Source: Deltaproteobacteria bacterium (GTDB taxonomy: Bacteria; Desulfobacterota; Desulfuromonadia; Geobacterales; Geobacteraceae). From it: a DNA stretch of 11,499 nucleotides. Positions 1-6,833 of this stretch are shown piece by piece. Numbering within the stretch: the stretch's first letter is position 1; every line of letters starts with the position of its first letter. Below the pieces are notes generated by a model. The model worked only from the letters and a program-made list of their open reading frames with translations. It made no database searches and was not told the origin of the DNA. The translations under genes were made by a program, and so were the position numbers. The stretch covers positions 1 to 11,499 of the forward strand of contig JAJZQA010000045.1 of the NCBI GenBank assembly GCA_021810985.1. Direction: 5' to 3'.

Positions 1-1319
1 AAAAGACCAACAACATGATGAGACAAAAGTTCACGAAAATACTCAGGCTGACGAGAAAACAGATCAAAGCGGACACCGGAAGCAACGGCAACATGTTTGA
101 TACCAGGAACGTTTCGCGCCCTTTTCAAGAGGTTTGCAGACTCACGGTCCGCCAAGCGCAGATTTTTGCAAGGGGCGGGATAAATGCAGCTAGGACGATT
201 ACATTTCCACAGCGTCTCTTCATCGCAACACCTGGCACCATACATATTGGCCGTAGGCCCGCCAAGGTCGGTAACCGTACCTTTAAACCACGGGTATGAC
301 ACAAGCTTTCCGACTTCCCGCAGAATCGACGCTTCACTACGAGACTGCACCACCTTGCCTTGATGATGGGTTATTGCGCAAAATGCGCAACCGCCCAAAC
401 AGCCGCGGTGCGTCGTTATTGATGCACGGATCTGCTCATAGGCGGGAATTGGCTCGTGATAGTACGGATGGGGTGCTTTTTCAAAAGGCAAGGCATAGAC
501 CTCATCCAGTTCCTGCGCTGAAAGAGCCAATGCCGGAGGGTTACAAATCAGGTACCGGCCACCATGTTTTTGCACAACCACGGAACCGTTGTGCGAATTC
601 ATCTGCTGTTCGGTCAACCGGTACGCCTGCGCGAACGCACGCTTATCCCCGGAGACGTCTTCCCAGGAAGGAAGTTCGCAGACAGTGCCGGGAATGGCGG
701 CACATCGAGCGTTGTCGCCTATCCAAGCCGTGCCCCTGACCTGGTACAGACCAGCCAGATCCTCTCCGCGGCGTAATCCTTCGGCAATCTCGAGCAGGGG
801 ATGCTCGCCCATTCCGTACACCAGGAGATCGGCCTTGGCATCGAACAAAACGGAGCGGCGCACGCGATCTTCCCAGTAGTCATAGTGCGCAAAGCGACGA
901 AGACTGGCCTCAATTCCCCCGAGAACCACCGGCACGTCCTTGTATGCCTCTTTCAGACGGCTGGTGTAGACAATGGTTGCCCGATTGGGTCGAGCGCCAT
1001 GATGATTCCCCGGGGTATAGGCATCATCGCGACGGAGTTTCCGTGCCGGGGTATAATGCGCAACCATCGAATCCATCGCCCCTGCCGACACGGCGAAAAA
1101 GAGTTTCGGCCGTCCCAGAACCATAAAGGATTCTTTCGTCCGCCAGTCCGGCTGCGGAATAATCCCGACCCGAAAACCACGGGATTCGAGAAGTCGCGCA
1201 AGCAGGGGAACGCCAAAGGATGGATGGTCGATATAGGCATCACCGCTGACAAAAATGATGTCCAATTCCGGCCAGCCGCGCTGACAGGCTTCCTCACGGG
1301 TAATTGGGAGAAAGGGCAT
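1..1319 (-). CDS. ygiQ: YgiQ-family radical SAM protein, 3' part missing (runs off left edge)
   Basis: Reading the minus strand from the ATG at 1319 gives an uninterrupted frame of 439 codons to the window edge. The protein begins MPFLPITREEACQRGWPELD, the typical N-terminal domain of YgiQ/UPF0313 proteins, with SGDAYIDHPSFG near residue 26. The radical SAM motif RGCLGGCAFC holds Cys307, Cys311 and Cys314 (CxxxCxxC), which bind the 4Fe-4S cluster that cleaves S-adenosylmethionine. A second cysteine group follows: Cys364, 373, 378 and 384, with Cys365 beside the first. Family members run to roughly 600-700 residues, so perhaps a third is outside the window. The substrate is not established. 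The start overlaps the argC stop by one base (TGATG), so the gene is probably translationally coupled to argC. Family call is firm; function unknown. Confidence 0.9.
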   Translation of the reverse strand, partial: MPFLPITREEACQRGWPELDIIFVSGDAYIDHPSFGVPLLARLLESRGFRVGIIPQPDWRTKESFMVLGRPKLFFAVSAGAMDSMVAHYTPARKLRRDDAYTPGNHHGARPNRATIVYTSRLKEAYKDVPVVLGGIEASLRRFAHYDYWEDRVRRSVLFDAKADLLVYGMGEHPLLEIAEGLRRGEDLAGLYQVRGTAWIGDNARCAAIPGTVCELPSWEDVSGDKRAFAQAYRLTEQQMNSHNGSVVVQKHGGRYLICNPPALALSAQELDEVYALPFEKAPHPYYHEPIPAYEQIRASITTHRGCLGGCAFCAITHHQGKVVQSRSEASILREVGKLVSYPWFKGTVTDLGGPTANMYGARCCDEETLWKCNRPSCIYPAPCKNLRLADRESANLLKRARNVPGIKHVAVASGVRFDLFSRQPEYFRELLSHHVVGL

Positions 1320-2356
1320 CAGGGGAACAATGGCAACGCGTCAAGGCCGAGATTTTCGGGAAAGCCGTTCAAAATATTCATATTCTGCACCGCTTGCCCC
1401 GAAGCCCCCTTGACCAGATTATCGATGGCGGAGACAACAATCACGCGGCCGGTTCGTTTATCAACCGTCAAGCCGATGTCGCAGAAATTAGAACCCCGAA
1501 CATGCAGAGTCGACGGATACACCCCCTCGGGCAGAACTCTGACGAATCCTTCATTGTGATAGAACTCCCGGTAGAGCGAAAGCAGCTGATCAACCGTATG
1601 ATCTTTTGTCAGGGAAGCATAGATCGTAGAGAGAATGCCACGGTCCATCGGGACCAGATGCGGGGTAAATGAGATGGTTACCTGTTGCCCGGCAAGGAGG
1701 GAAAGCTCCTGCTCAATTTCCGGGGTATGGCGGTGAGAGGCGATTCCATACGCTTTAAAACCTTCATTCACCTCACAAAACAGCGTATCCACCTTCGCGC
1801 CCCTGCCGGCGCCGCTTACGGCAGACTTGGAGTCGGCAATAATGCTGGTGAGATCGAGCAGACCCTTTTGCAGCAAGGGGGCGAGCCCGAGAATGATGCT
1901 GGTGGGATAACAACCCGGGTTACCGACCAGATCCGACTCGCAAATAGCCTGGCGATGCAATTCGGGAAGTCCGTACACCGACTTATCCAGGACATCGGGA
2001 TTCATGTGGGGCTCGTACCAAGCCTCATAGAGTGACGGATCATGAAAGCGGTAGTCCGCGGACAAATCGACAACTTTCTTGCCCATTTCCAGAAAAGCCG
2101 GCACTACCAGCATTGCGGCCTGATGCGGCAACGCCGTAAAGATGAAATCGGCTTTTTCACAGACCCGCATCGGCTCAAGTTTTTCAAGCACCTGCGTGTA
2201 TCGATCTCGTACCGACGGAAAAATCTCGCCCACCGTTTTGCCGGCGCTTCTCTCGGAGGTAACACAAGTAACCGCAACCTCAGGGTGGCCAGAAAGAATT
2301 CGGAGTAGTTCAACACCGGTATAGCCGCTAGCACCAACAACCGCAACCTTTAACAT
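1319..2356 (-). CDS. argC: N-acetyl-gamma-glutamyl-phosphate reductase
   Basis: Catalyses the third step of arginine synthesis: NADPH-dependent reduction of N-acetylglutamyl-5-phosphate to the semialdehyde, in the cytoplasm. The 345-residue product has the usual length. It has the N-terminal dinucleotide-binding motif GASGYTG (residues 8-14), the catalytic cysteine in GNPGCYPTS (Cys149), the conserved HRHTPEI segment (residues 208-214) with its histidines, and the HLVPMDRGIL segment near 233. The start is supported by AAGGAG at 2364-2369, seven bases from the ATG. Upstream lies the rpsI terminator, so argC probably has its own promoter in the 2360-2445 gap, but I could not recognise a good one. 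Downstream, its TGA shares a base with the ygiQ ATG. No other arginine gene is in the window. Confidence 0.97.
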   Translation of the reverse strand: MLKVAVVGASGYTGVELLRILSGHPEVAVTCVTSERSAGKTVGEIFPSVRDRYTQVLEKLEPMRVCEKADFIFTALPHQAAMLVVPAFLEMGKKVVDLSADYRFHDPSLYEAWYEPHMNPDVLDKSVYGLPELHRQAICESDLVGNPGCYPTSIILGLAPLLQKGLLDLTSIIADSKSAVSGAGRGAKVDTLFCEVNEGFKAYGIASHRHTPEIEQELSLLAGQQVTISFTPHLVPMDRGILSTIYASLTKDHTVDQLLSLYREFYHNEGFVRVLPEGVYPSTLHVRGSNFCDIGLTVDKRTGRVIVVSAIDNLVKGASGQAVQNMNILNGFPENLGLDALPLFP

Positions 2357-2444
2357 GCGAGATCTCCTTTGGGTAAGAAAAGGTGGTATGAGGATCGAGC
2401 CATCCCACTGACATCGTCAGGAGACAAACTGTTTGTGGACGCAG

Positions 2445-2473
2445 AAAAGGGGAAACCCGTACGGATTCCCCCC
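2445..2473 (-). terminator. Intrinsic terminator of rplM-rpsI
   Basis: Read on the minus strand, GGGGAA pairs with TTCCCC (arms 2466-2471 and 2449-2454), with two more G-C pairs inside beyond an A-A mismatch, followed by TTTT at 2448-2445. It lies about 30 bases after the rpsI stop and separates the ribosomal protein operon from argC. The T-tract is short, so termination may be partial. Confidence 0.7.
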
Positions 2474-2502
2474 TCTGAAACAAATGACAACAGAATAAAA
2501 TC

Positions 2503-2895
2503 TTAACGCTTGGAGAACTGGAAGCTTGCGCGGGCTGCTTTCTTACCGTACTTCTTACGCTCTTTGACGCGCGAATCGCGGGTAATAAAACCGGCCTTCT
2601 TCAAGACACCGCGGAGAGCGCCGTCAACTTCCAGGAGAGCCTTGGTGATCCCGTGCTTGATGGCACCGGCCTGACCACTGTCTCCACCGCCCTTGACGGT
2701 CACGTAGATGTCAAACTTGTCGGCGTTTTCAGTGAATTCCAAAGGCTGCTTGACTACCATTTTCGAAGTTTCCCGACCGAAATAGTCATCAAGGCTTTTA
2801 TCGTTCACAGTAATAAGGCCACTGCCCGGCTTAAGCCAGACTCTGGCGATGGATGATTTTCTTCTCCCGGTGCCGTAGAAGCGTGTTCCTGCCAT
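2503..2895 (-). CDS. rpsI: 30S ribosomal protein S9 (uS9)
   Basis: Small-subunit protein whose C-terminal tail reaches the decoding P site of the ribosome. The 130-residue product has the usual length and the family hallmarks: FYGTGRRKSSIARVWL at residues 6-21, GGGDSGQAGAIKHGI near residue 69, DSRVKERKKYGKKAARASFQ near the end, and the invariant terminal SKR that contacts tRNA. The start at 2895 is backed by AGGAGA at 2902-2907. It follows rplM by 41 bases, the standard bacterial L13-S9 pair, and is followed by the terminator at 2445-2473. Highly basic, no anomalies. Confidence 0.99.
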   Translation of the reverse strand: MAGTRFYGTGRRKSSIARVWLKPGSGLITVNDKSLDDYFGRETSKMVVKQPLEFTENADKFDIYVTVKGGGDSGQAGAIKHGITKALLEVDGALRGVLKKAGFITRDSRVKERKKYGKKAARASFQFSKR

Positions 2896-2936
2896 GTATC
2901 TTCTCCTGGTACTATCGTAATGAAATTTGTATTACC

Positions 2937-3359
2937 CTACAGAGCTTTCGGTTGCTGAGCTTCGTGGGGGTGAGCCGAACCGGCATAGATCTTGAGCTTC
3001 TTCAGCATCAGACTTGCCAATTTGTTTTTGGGAAGCATGCCCTTGACCGCTTTCCGGATAAGATCTTCCGACTTCTTTTCCAGAAGCTTGCCGGCAGTAA
3101 TGCCTTTGATCCCGCCGGGGTATCCGGAATGGCTGTAATAGGTCTTATCAGCGAGCTTGTTGCCGGTCAGGGCGATTTTTGCGGCGTTAACCACGACCAC
3201 GAAATCACCGGTATCGACGCTGGGAGTGTAGGTGGGCTTGTTCTTGCCACGCAGCACATTAGCAATCTGGGTTGCGACCCTGCCAAGGACCTGATTTTCC
3301 ACATCGACCAGAAACCAATCCCTGGTTATATCTTTAGAACGGGGTACTTGCGTTTTCAT
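2937..3359 (-). CDS. rplM: 50S ribosomal protein L13 (uL13)
   Basis: Early-assembly large-subunit protein. The 140-residue product carries the family pattern in order: DWFLVDVENQVLGRVATQIA (residues 14-33), GKNKPTYTPSVDTGDFVVVVNA (about 38-59), TYYSHSGYPGG near 73, and RKAVKGMLPKNKL near 102, ending in the common YAGSAHPHEAQQP tail. The start at 3359 is preceded by GTGAGG about six bases upstream. It is the first gene of the rplM-rpsI operon and has a clear sigma-70 promoter in the gap after truA, giving a predicted leader of about 48 bases. In E. coli this operon is autogenously controlled by L13. I see no comparable leader structure beyond a weak four-base CAGC/GCTG stem. Confidence 0.99.
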   Translation of the reverse strand: MKTQVPRSKDITRDWFLVDVENQVLGRVATQIANVLRGKNKPTYTPSVDTGDFVVVVNAAKIALTGNKLADKTYYSHSGYPGGIKGITAGKLLEKKSEDLIRKAVKGMLPKNKLASLMLKKLKIYAGSAHPHEAQQPKAL

Positions 3360-3413
3360 TGAAACCTCACAGCTAGATGAAGAAATAAAATCAGCGACGT
3401 ACTGAAAGCTGGT

Positions 3414-3442
3414 AAATTAATCGATACTTCGCCACTTGTCAA
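3414..3442 (-). promoter_or_regulatory. Sigma-70 promoter of rplM-rpsI
   Basis: The minus strand shows a perfect -35 TTGACA at 3442-3437, a 17-base spacer, and a weaker -10 TAATTT at 3419-3414. A TTTTT tract lies just upstream of the -35 box. The predicted start of transcription is near 3407. It sits in the 106-base gap after truA, where no convincing truA terminator is visible. Confidence 0.72.
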
Positions 3443-3465
3443 GCAAAAATATCCTGGCCTTATTA

Positions 3466-4200
3466 TCAATAAAAGACTTCAACCAGACACAACCCCTGCG
3501 GTGGCGCGGTAATGCCTGCCTTCCGCCGATCCAACTCCTGGAACAAACGTTCGATATCGTGCAACTCCATGGACCCCCGGCCGACCTCAACAAGGGTGCC
3601 CACCATGATCCGCACCATATTTTTCAAAAATCCCGAGCCGCGCACATCGAAAACAATCATATCGTCTCGCAGGGAAATGTCCAGAGAATCAATCCGGCGG
3701 ACGGTAGTCTTTGCCGCGCAGTTCGAGGCCCGGAAAGCGGCAAAGTCTTTTTCGCCGACAAAAAGAGCCGCGGCTCGCTGCATGGCAGCAAGATCCAGCG
3801 TCTCGCCGATTCGCCAGACATAATAGCGATTCAGCGGGGATCGTCGCGGCGAATGGTAGATCGTATACCGGTAATGCTTGGCAACGGCATCGCGGCGCGG
3901 GTTGAACTCGGGGGACTCCTCGACTGCCTCGCGAACGGCGATATCGGGAGGCAGCAGCGAATTCAGTCCCTCGCGGAAGGCCTTGACCGGAATAGTCCGC
4001 TCCGTCCGAAAAGCCGCGACCATTCCCCGGGCGTGAACGCCGGCGTCGGTACGGCCCGAAGAAACAACCCGGACCTTTTCCTTGAGCAGTCCGGAGAGGG
4101 CATTCTCCAGAACCTCCTGCACGGCAAGACCGTTGGGCTGAATCTGCCACCCGGAATACTGCGTTCCGTCATATTCGATGGTGAGCTTGATTGTTCTCAT
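3466..4200 (-). CDS. truA: tRNA pseudouridine(38-40) synthase TruA
   Basis: Converts uridines 38, 39 and 40 of the tRNA anticodon arm to pseudouridine. The 244-residue protein opens with IKLTIEYDGTQYSGWQIQPN, typical of TruA, and has the catalytic aspartate in SGRTDAGVHA (Asp52). Further conserved blocks are KHYRYTIY near residue 108, DFAAFRAS near 152, and the C-terminal GSGFLKNMVRIMVGTLVEVG block near 189. Length and N-terminus fit the family, so the ATG at 4200 is the likely start, yet no Shine-Dalgarno sequence precedes it: the upstream bases read CTCGTTGTTTCT and are preceded by a 9-bp hairpin. It lies 69 bases after asd. No separate promoter is evident, so it probably depends on readthrough from asd. 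Confidence 0.96.
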   Translation of the reverse strand: MRTIKLTIEYDGTQYSGWQIQPNGLAVQEVLENALSGLLKEKVRVVSSGRTDAGVHARGMVAAFRTERTIPVKAFREGLNSLLPPDIAVREAVEESPEFNPRRDAVAKHYRYTIYHSPRRSPLNRYYVWRIGETLDLAAMQRAAALFVGEKDFAAFRASNCAAKTTVRRIDSLDISLRDDMIVFDVRGSGFLKNMVRIMVGTLVEVGRGSMELHDIERLFQELDRRKAGITAPPQGLCLVEVFY

Positions 4201-4209
4201 AGAAACAAC

Positions 4210-4231
4210 GAGACGCCCGGAGGGGCGTCTC
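4210..4231 (-). terminator. Strong hairpin between asd and truA (terminator or translation-control stem)
   Basis: GAGACGCCC (4231-4223 on the minus strand) pairs perfectly with GGGCGTCTC (4218-4210) around a CTCC tetraloop. On the minus strand it is followed by GTTGTTTCT and then the truA ATG at 4200. The U-rich stretch is imperfect, so this could be a leaky intrinsic terminator for asd or a structure that controls truA translation. Confidence 0.6.
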
Positions 4232-4269
4232 AGTCCTGCTGAAACCTCTTGTTCGAATCAAACGAAGCA

Positions 4270-5295
4270 TTAGCCTTTCAGGTGATCCCTGATCAGTATC
4301 TCGGCGATCTGCACCGCATTGGTTGCGGCCCCCTTACGGATATTATCGGCAACGACCCAGAGATTCAGGCCGTTATCGATCGACTCGTCTTCGCGAATCC
4401 GGCCGACGAACGTCAGATCCTGACCGGCAGCATCAATCGGCATCGGATAGACCCCCTTGGCCACATCATCCACCAGCTTGCAGCCGGGAGCATTTTTCAG
4501 AAGCTCAAAGGCCTTGGCAACGGTGATCTTTTTCTCCGTTTCAATATTCAACGACTCGGAGTGACCGAAAAACACCGGCACGCGCACTGTTGTCGCCGTC
4601 ACCCGGATCGGAGACTCCATGATCTTCACCGTCTCATTGACCATCTTCATCTCTTCCTTGGTATAGCCGTTCGGCTCGAAGGAATCGATCTGGGGCAGAC
4701 AGTTGAAGGCAATCCGGTGCGGATAAACCTTCGCCTCAACGGGACGCCCGTTGAGCATTTCGCCGGTCTGAACCCGCAGTTCGTCAATGGCCTTCTTGCC
4801 GGTTCCGGACACCGCCTGGTACGTGGAAACGACCAGCCTTTTGATGGTAGCGTAATCATGGAGCGGCTTGAGCGCCACGACCATCTGAATGGTGGAACAG
4901 TTCGGGTTGGCGATGATTCCCTTTTTCGTATATCCGGCGATGGCGTGGGGATTCACCTCAGGCACCACAAGAGGCACATCCGGGTCCATCCGCCAGGCGC
5001 TTGAGTTATCGATGCACACGGCGCCGGCCCGGGCCGCCGAAGGACAGAACTCCAGCGACCTGCCGCCGCCGGCCGAAAACAGGGCAATATCAATCCCCTC
5101 AAAGGCATCATGATCCAAAAGCTCAACCTGGACCGGTTTACCCTTATACTCCAGAACCTTCCCGATACTCCGCTCGCTTGCCAGGAATTTGATTTTCCCG
5201 ATCGGAAAGTTTCTCTCTTCAAGACACTCGATCATCTGGTTGCCGACGGCGCCAGTGGCACCGGCTATGGCGACATTCCACAGTTTTTTTGCCAT
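4270..5295 (-). CDS. asd: Aspartate-semialdehyde dehydrogenase
   Basis: Reduces aspartyl-phosphate to aspartate semialdehyde with NADPH, the branch point to lysine/diaminopimelate, threonine, methionine and isoleucine. Using the ATG at 5295 the product is 341 residues, normal for the family. It has the nucleotide-binding motif GATGAVG (12-18), the SSAWRMD phosphate/substrate segment with Arg102, the catalytic cysteine in NPNCSTIQ (Cys133), STYQAVSG (Gln160), and RVPVFFGHS with the general-base His245. A start 78 bases further upstream (5373) is open but lies inside the promoter region and would add 26 non-homologous residues. GAGGAG at 5308-5313 is about 12 bases from the chosen ATG, a slightly long spacing. 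It is transcribed from its own promoter after the leuB terminator and precedes truA. Confidence 0.97.
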   Translation of the reverse strand: MAKKLWNVAIAGATGAVGNQMIECLEERNFPIGKIKFLASERSIGKVLEYKGKPVQVELLDHDAFEGIDIALFSAGGGRSLEFCPSAARAGAVCIDNSSAWRMDPDVPLVVPEVNPHAIAGYTKKGIIANPNCSTIQMVVALKPLHDYATIKRLVVSTYQAVSGTGKKAIDELRVQTGEMLNGRPVEAKVYPHRIAFNCLPQIDSFEPNGYTKEEMKMVNETVKIMESPIRVTATTVRVPVFFGHSESLNIETEKKITVAKAFELLKNAPGCKLVDDVAKGVYPMPIDAAGQDLTFVGRIREDESIDNGLNLWVVADNIRKGAATNAVQIAEILIRDHLKG

Positions 5296-5353
5296 TGTCT
5301 TGCCAGTCTCCTCTCTAGGGCGGCCAATGCTCGGACGGCCGGAAAATTTTACA

Positions 5354-5383
5354 ATTTTATTGACAGTAAACATCTCTTGTCAA
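5354..5383 (-). promoter_or_regulatory. Sigma-70 promoter of asd
   Basis: On the minus strand, a perfect -35 TTGACA (5383-5378), an 18-base spacer, and -10 TAAAAT (5359-5354, five of six matches). The upstream element is the T-tract of the leuB terminator, one base from the -35 box. The box also forms a 6-bp inverted repeat with TGTCAA at 5365-5360, across a 12-base spacer. The predicted start near 5347 gives a leader of about 50 bases. Confidence 0.75.
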
Positions 5384-5384
5384 C

Positions 5385-5422
5385 AAAAAAAGAAAGGGGG
5401 CTTTCTGAATCCGCCCCCCTTT
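5385..5422 (-). terminator. Intrinsic terminator of leuB
   Basis: Read on the minus strand, AAAGGGGG(G)C (5422-5413) pairs with GCCCCCTTT (5401-5393) with one extra G, around an 11-base loop, followed by CTTTTTTT. It lies about 100 bases after the leuB stop and immediately before the asd promoter. Confidence 0.88.
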
Positions 5423-5442
5423 ACTTTCCTAATCGATCTGTT

Positions 5443-5479
5443 GCTTCTTTCCAGAGCGGCATTGATCCCGGAAGGAAGC
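5443..5479 (-). repeat. Imperfect inverted repeat in the leuB 3' untranslated region
   Basis: GCTTCCTTCC (minus strand, 5479-5470) can pair with GGAAAGAAGC (5452-5443) with a single mismatch around a 17-base loop. It lies between the leuB stop and its terminator and could be an mRNA-stabilising stem. No T-tract follows, so it is not itself called a terminator. A chance occurrence is possible. Confidence 0.35.
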
Positions 5480-5518
5480 ATCACCAGCTTCAGACCATAT
5501 TTTTATCAAAATTTAATT

Positions 5519-6571
5519 TTAGCTGACAGCCTTGGCAACCATATCACCAATCTCGGTTGTCGAGAAGCCCATCTTGCCGGCGCTCATGCTCTTCATCTGC
5601 TGCATGACGCCGACCATGGCGGTCTCGACATCCTTCGCGGCCTGTTCTTCACCCAGGATGTCGAGCATCATCTGGGCGGCGCCAATTGCCGCCATCGGAT
5701 TGATCACGTTCTTGCCGGTATATTTCGGTGCGCTGCCGCCGATCGGCTCGAACATGGAAACGCCTTCCGGATTGATGTTACCACCGGAAGCGATGCCCAT
5801 ACCACCCTGAACCATGGCGCCGAGGTCGGTAATAATGTCGCCGAACATGTTATCGGTCACAATCACGTCGAACCACTCGGGATTCTTCACCATCCACATG
5901 GTGGTCGCATCGACGTGGGCGTATTCGCGCTTGATATCGGCAAAATCCGCCGCGCCGACTTCATGGAAGGTACGCTCCCAAAGATCAAAGGCAAAGGTAA
6001 GGACGTTGGTCTTGCCGCAAAGGGTCAGAGTCTTGTTCTTGTTGCGCTTGCGGGTATATTCAAAGGCATAGCGGAGACAGCGCTCGACACCCTTACGGGT
6101 ATTGATGGAAGTCTGAATGGCAACCTCATCCGGGGTTCCCTTCTTCAAAACGCCGCCGGTACCGGTATAAAGTCCCTCGCTGTTCTCACGAACCACCACG
6201 AAATCGATATCTTCAGGCTTCTTATCCTTCAGCGGAGTTTCCACGTTCGGGTAGAGCTTAACCGGGCGCAGGTTGATGTACTGATCCAGCTCAAAGCGAA
6301 GTTTCAGCAGAATCCCCTTCTCCAGGATACCGGGCTTGACATCGGGATGGCCGATAGCACCCAGGAAAATGGCATCGAACTGGCGCAGGTCGGAAACCGC
6401 CGACTCCGGCAGCACCTCGCCGGTACGCAAATAGCGCTCGCCGCCGAAATCAAACGGGGTATACTCCATCTTGATCCCGTACTTGCTGTTCACCGCATCC
6501 AGAACCTTCAGACCTTCACGAACAACCTCGGGGCCGGTTCCGTCCCCGCCGATCACGGCTATTTTGTACAT
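5519..6571 (-). CDS. leuB: 3-isopropylmalate dehydrogenase-type beta-decarboxylating dehydrogenase
   Basis: Isocitrate/isopropylmalate dehydrogenase family, 350 residues from the ATG at 6571, which has AAGGAG six bases upstream; an in-frame ATG at 6595 would add eight residues before that site. It is expected to oxidise and decarboxylate 3-isopropylmalate for leucine and, in bacteria using citramalate, 3-methylmalate for isoleucine. Visible motifs: GGDGTGPE (8-15), LRFELDQYINLRP with Arg92 and Arg102, VRENSEGLYTG with Arg128 and Tyr135, catalytic Lys187 in GKTNVL, VDATTMW with Asp221, and the metal-binding TDNMFGDIITD with Asp240, Asp244/245 region. Two motifs differ from textbook LeuB: RENSEG replaces RELTGG, and GGSAPKYTGK replaces HGSAPDIAGK. 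Family and fold are certain; LeuB rather than another substrate is inferred from context and the assignment I recall for Geobacter homologues. Confidence 0.85.
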   Translation of the reverse strand: MYKIAVIGGDGTGPEVVREGLKVLDAVNSKYGIKMEYTPFDFGGERYLRTGEVLPESAVSDLRQFDAIFLGAIGHPDVKPGILEKGILLKLRFELDQYINLRPVKLYPNVETPLKDKKPEDIDFVVVRENSEGLYTGTGGVLKKGTPDEVAIQTSINTRKGVERCLRYAFEYTRKRNKNKTLTLCGKTNVLTFAFDLWERTFHEVGAADFADIKREYAHVDATTMWMVKNPEWFDVIVTDNMFGDIITDLGAMVQGGMGIASGGNINPEGVSMFEPIGGSAPKYTGKNVINPMAAIGAAQMMLDILGEEQAAKDVETAMVGVMQQMKSMSAGKMGFSTTEIGDMVAKAVS

Positions 6572-6619
6572 TTCGCTCTCCTTTTTTCCAGGCAAGTTTA
6601 ATGCGACAGTGAGCTCGTT

Positions 6620-6647
6620 ATCTTATAGAAATAAATATAATTGTCAA
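6620..6647 (-). promoter_or_regulatory. Sigma-70 promoter of leuB
   Basis: The minus strand has -35 TTGACA (6647-6642), a 16-base AT-rich spacer, and -10 TAAGAT (6625-6620, four of six). The 12 bases TTTTGTTGACAA around the -35 box are identical to those at the asd promoter. The leader would be about 40 bases, too short for a T-box or leader-peptide attenuator. Confidence 0.68.
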
Positions 6648-6833
6648 CAAAATCGAAGGCAAAATTGCATCCCGTCTGCGGCTTTCTGATCCTGATCAAA
6701 AAATAAACGCTCCATCTTACTGATGAGATGCCACGGTTGTGCCTCCCCCAACCTCACTCACGCTAATTGCGAATGTTTTTGACAAATTACATACAAAAGG
6801 AACAAAACTTCAGTTGATCAAGATCAAATACGG
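6648..6833. other. Gap with no recognisable gene
   Basis: Between the leuB promoter and the remnant at 6834 I see no tRNA, no ORF with recognisable content and no clear terminator. A TTGACA at 6779-6784 on the plus strand has no partner -10 box. Several TGATC/GATCA words cluster around 6687-6700 and 6813-6826, without a clear pattern. The plus-strand frame of the remnant stays open back to a TGA at 6780, so decayed upstream coding sequence may extend into this gap. Confidence 0.5.

Noticed and set aside
801..1559. Plus-strand open frame of 252 codons opposite ygiQ and argC
   Set aside because: It lies wholly antisense to two recognised genes and has low-complexity, Arg/Pro/His-rich content typical of shadow frames.
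2408..2420. CTGACATCGTCAG palindrome upstream of argC, as an arginine-repressor site
   Set aside because: It does not resemble an ARG box, and a stem of five with a three-base loop is weak evidence on its own.
3436..4242. Plus-strand open frame of 268 codons opposite truA
   Set aside because: It is antisense to a complete truA with all motifs, has no ribosome binding site and shows no domain.
5296..5373. Upstream ATG that would extend asd by 26 residues
   Set aside because: The added residues lie over the promoter and untranslated leader and do not resemble the family N-terminus; MAKKLWNVAIAGATG is the expected start.
5189..6601. Plus-strand open frame of 470 codons opposite leuB and the asd upstream region
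   Set aside because: It is antisense to clear leuB and asd codons, crosses a terminator and promoters, and its translation has no recognisable domain. It is a shadow of codon bias on the coding strand.
6779..6784. TTGACA as a promoter for the ATPase remnant
   Set aside because: No acceptable -10 box lies 16-19 bases downstream (AACAAA/ACAAAA).
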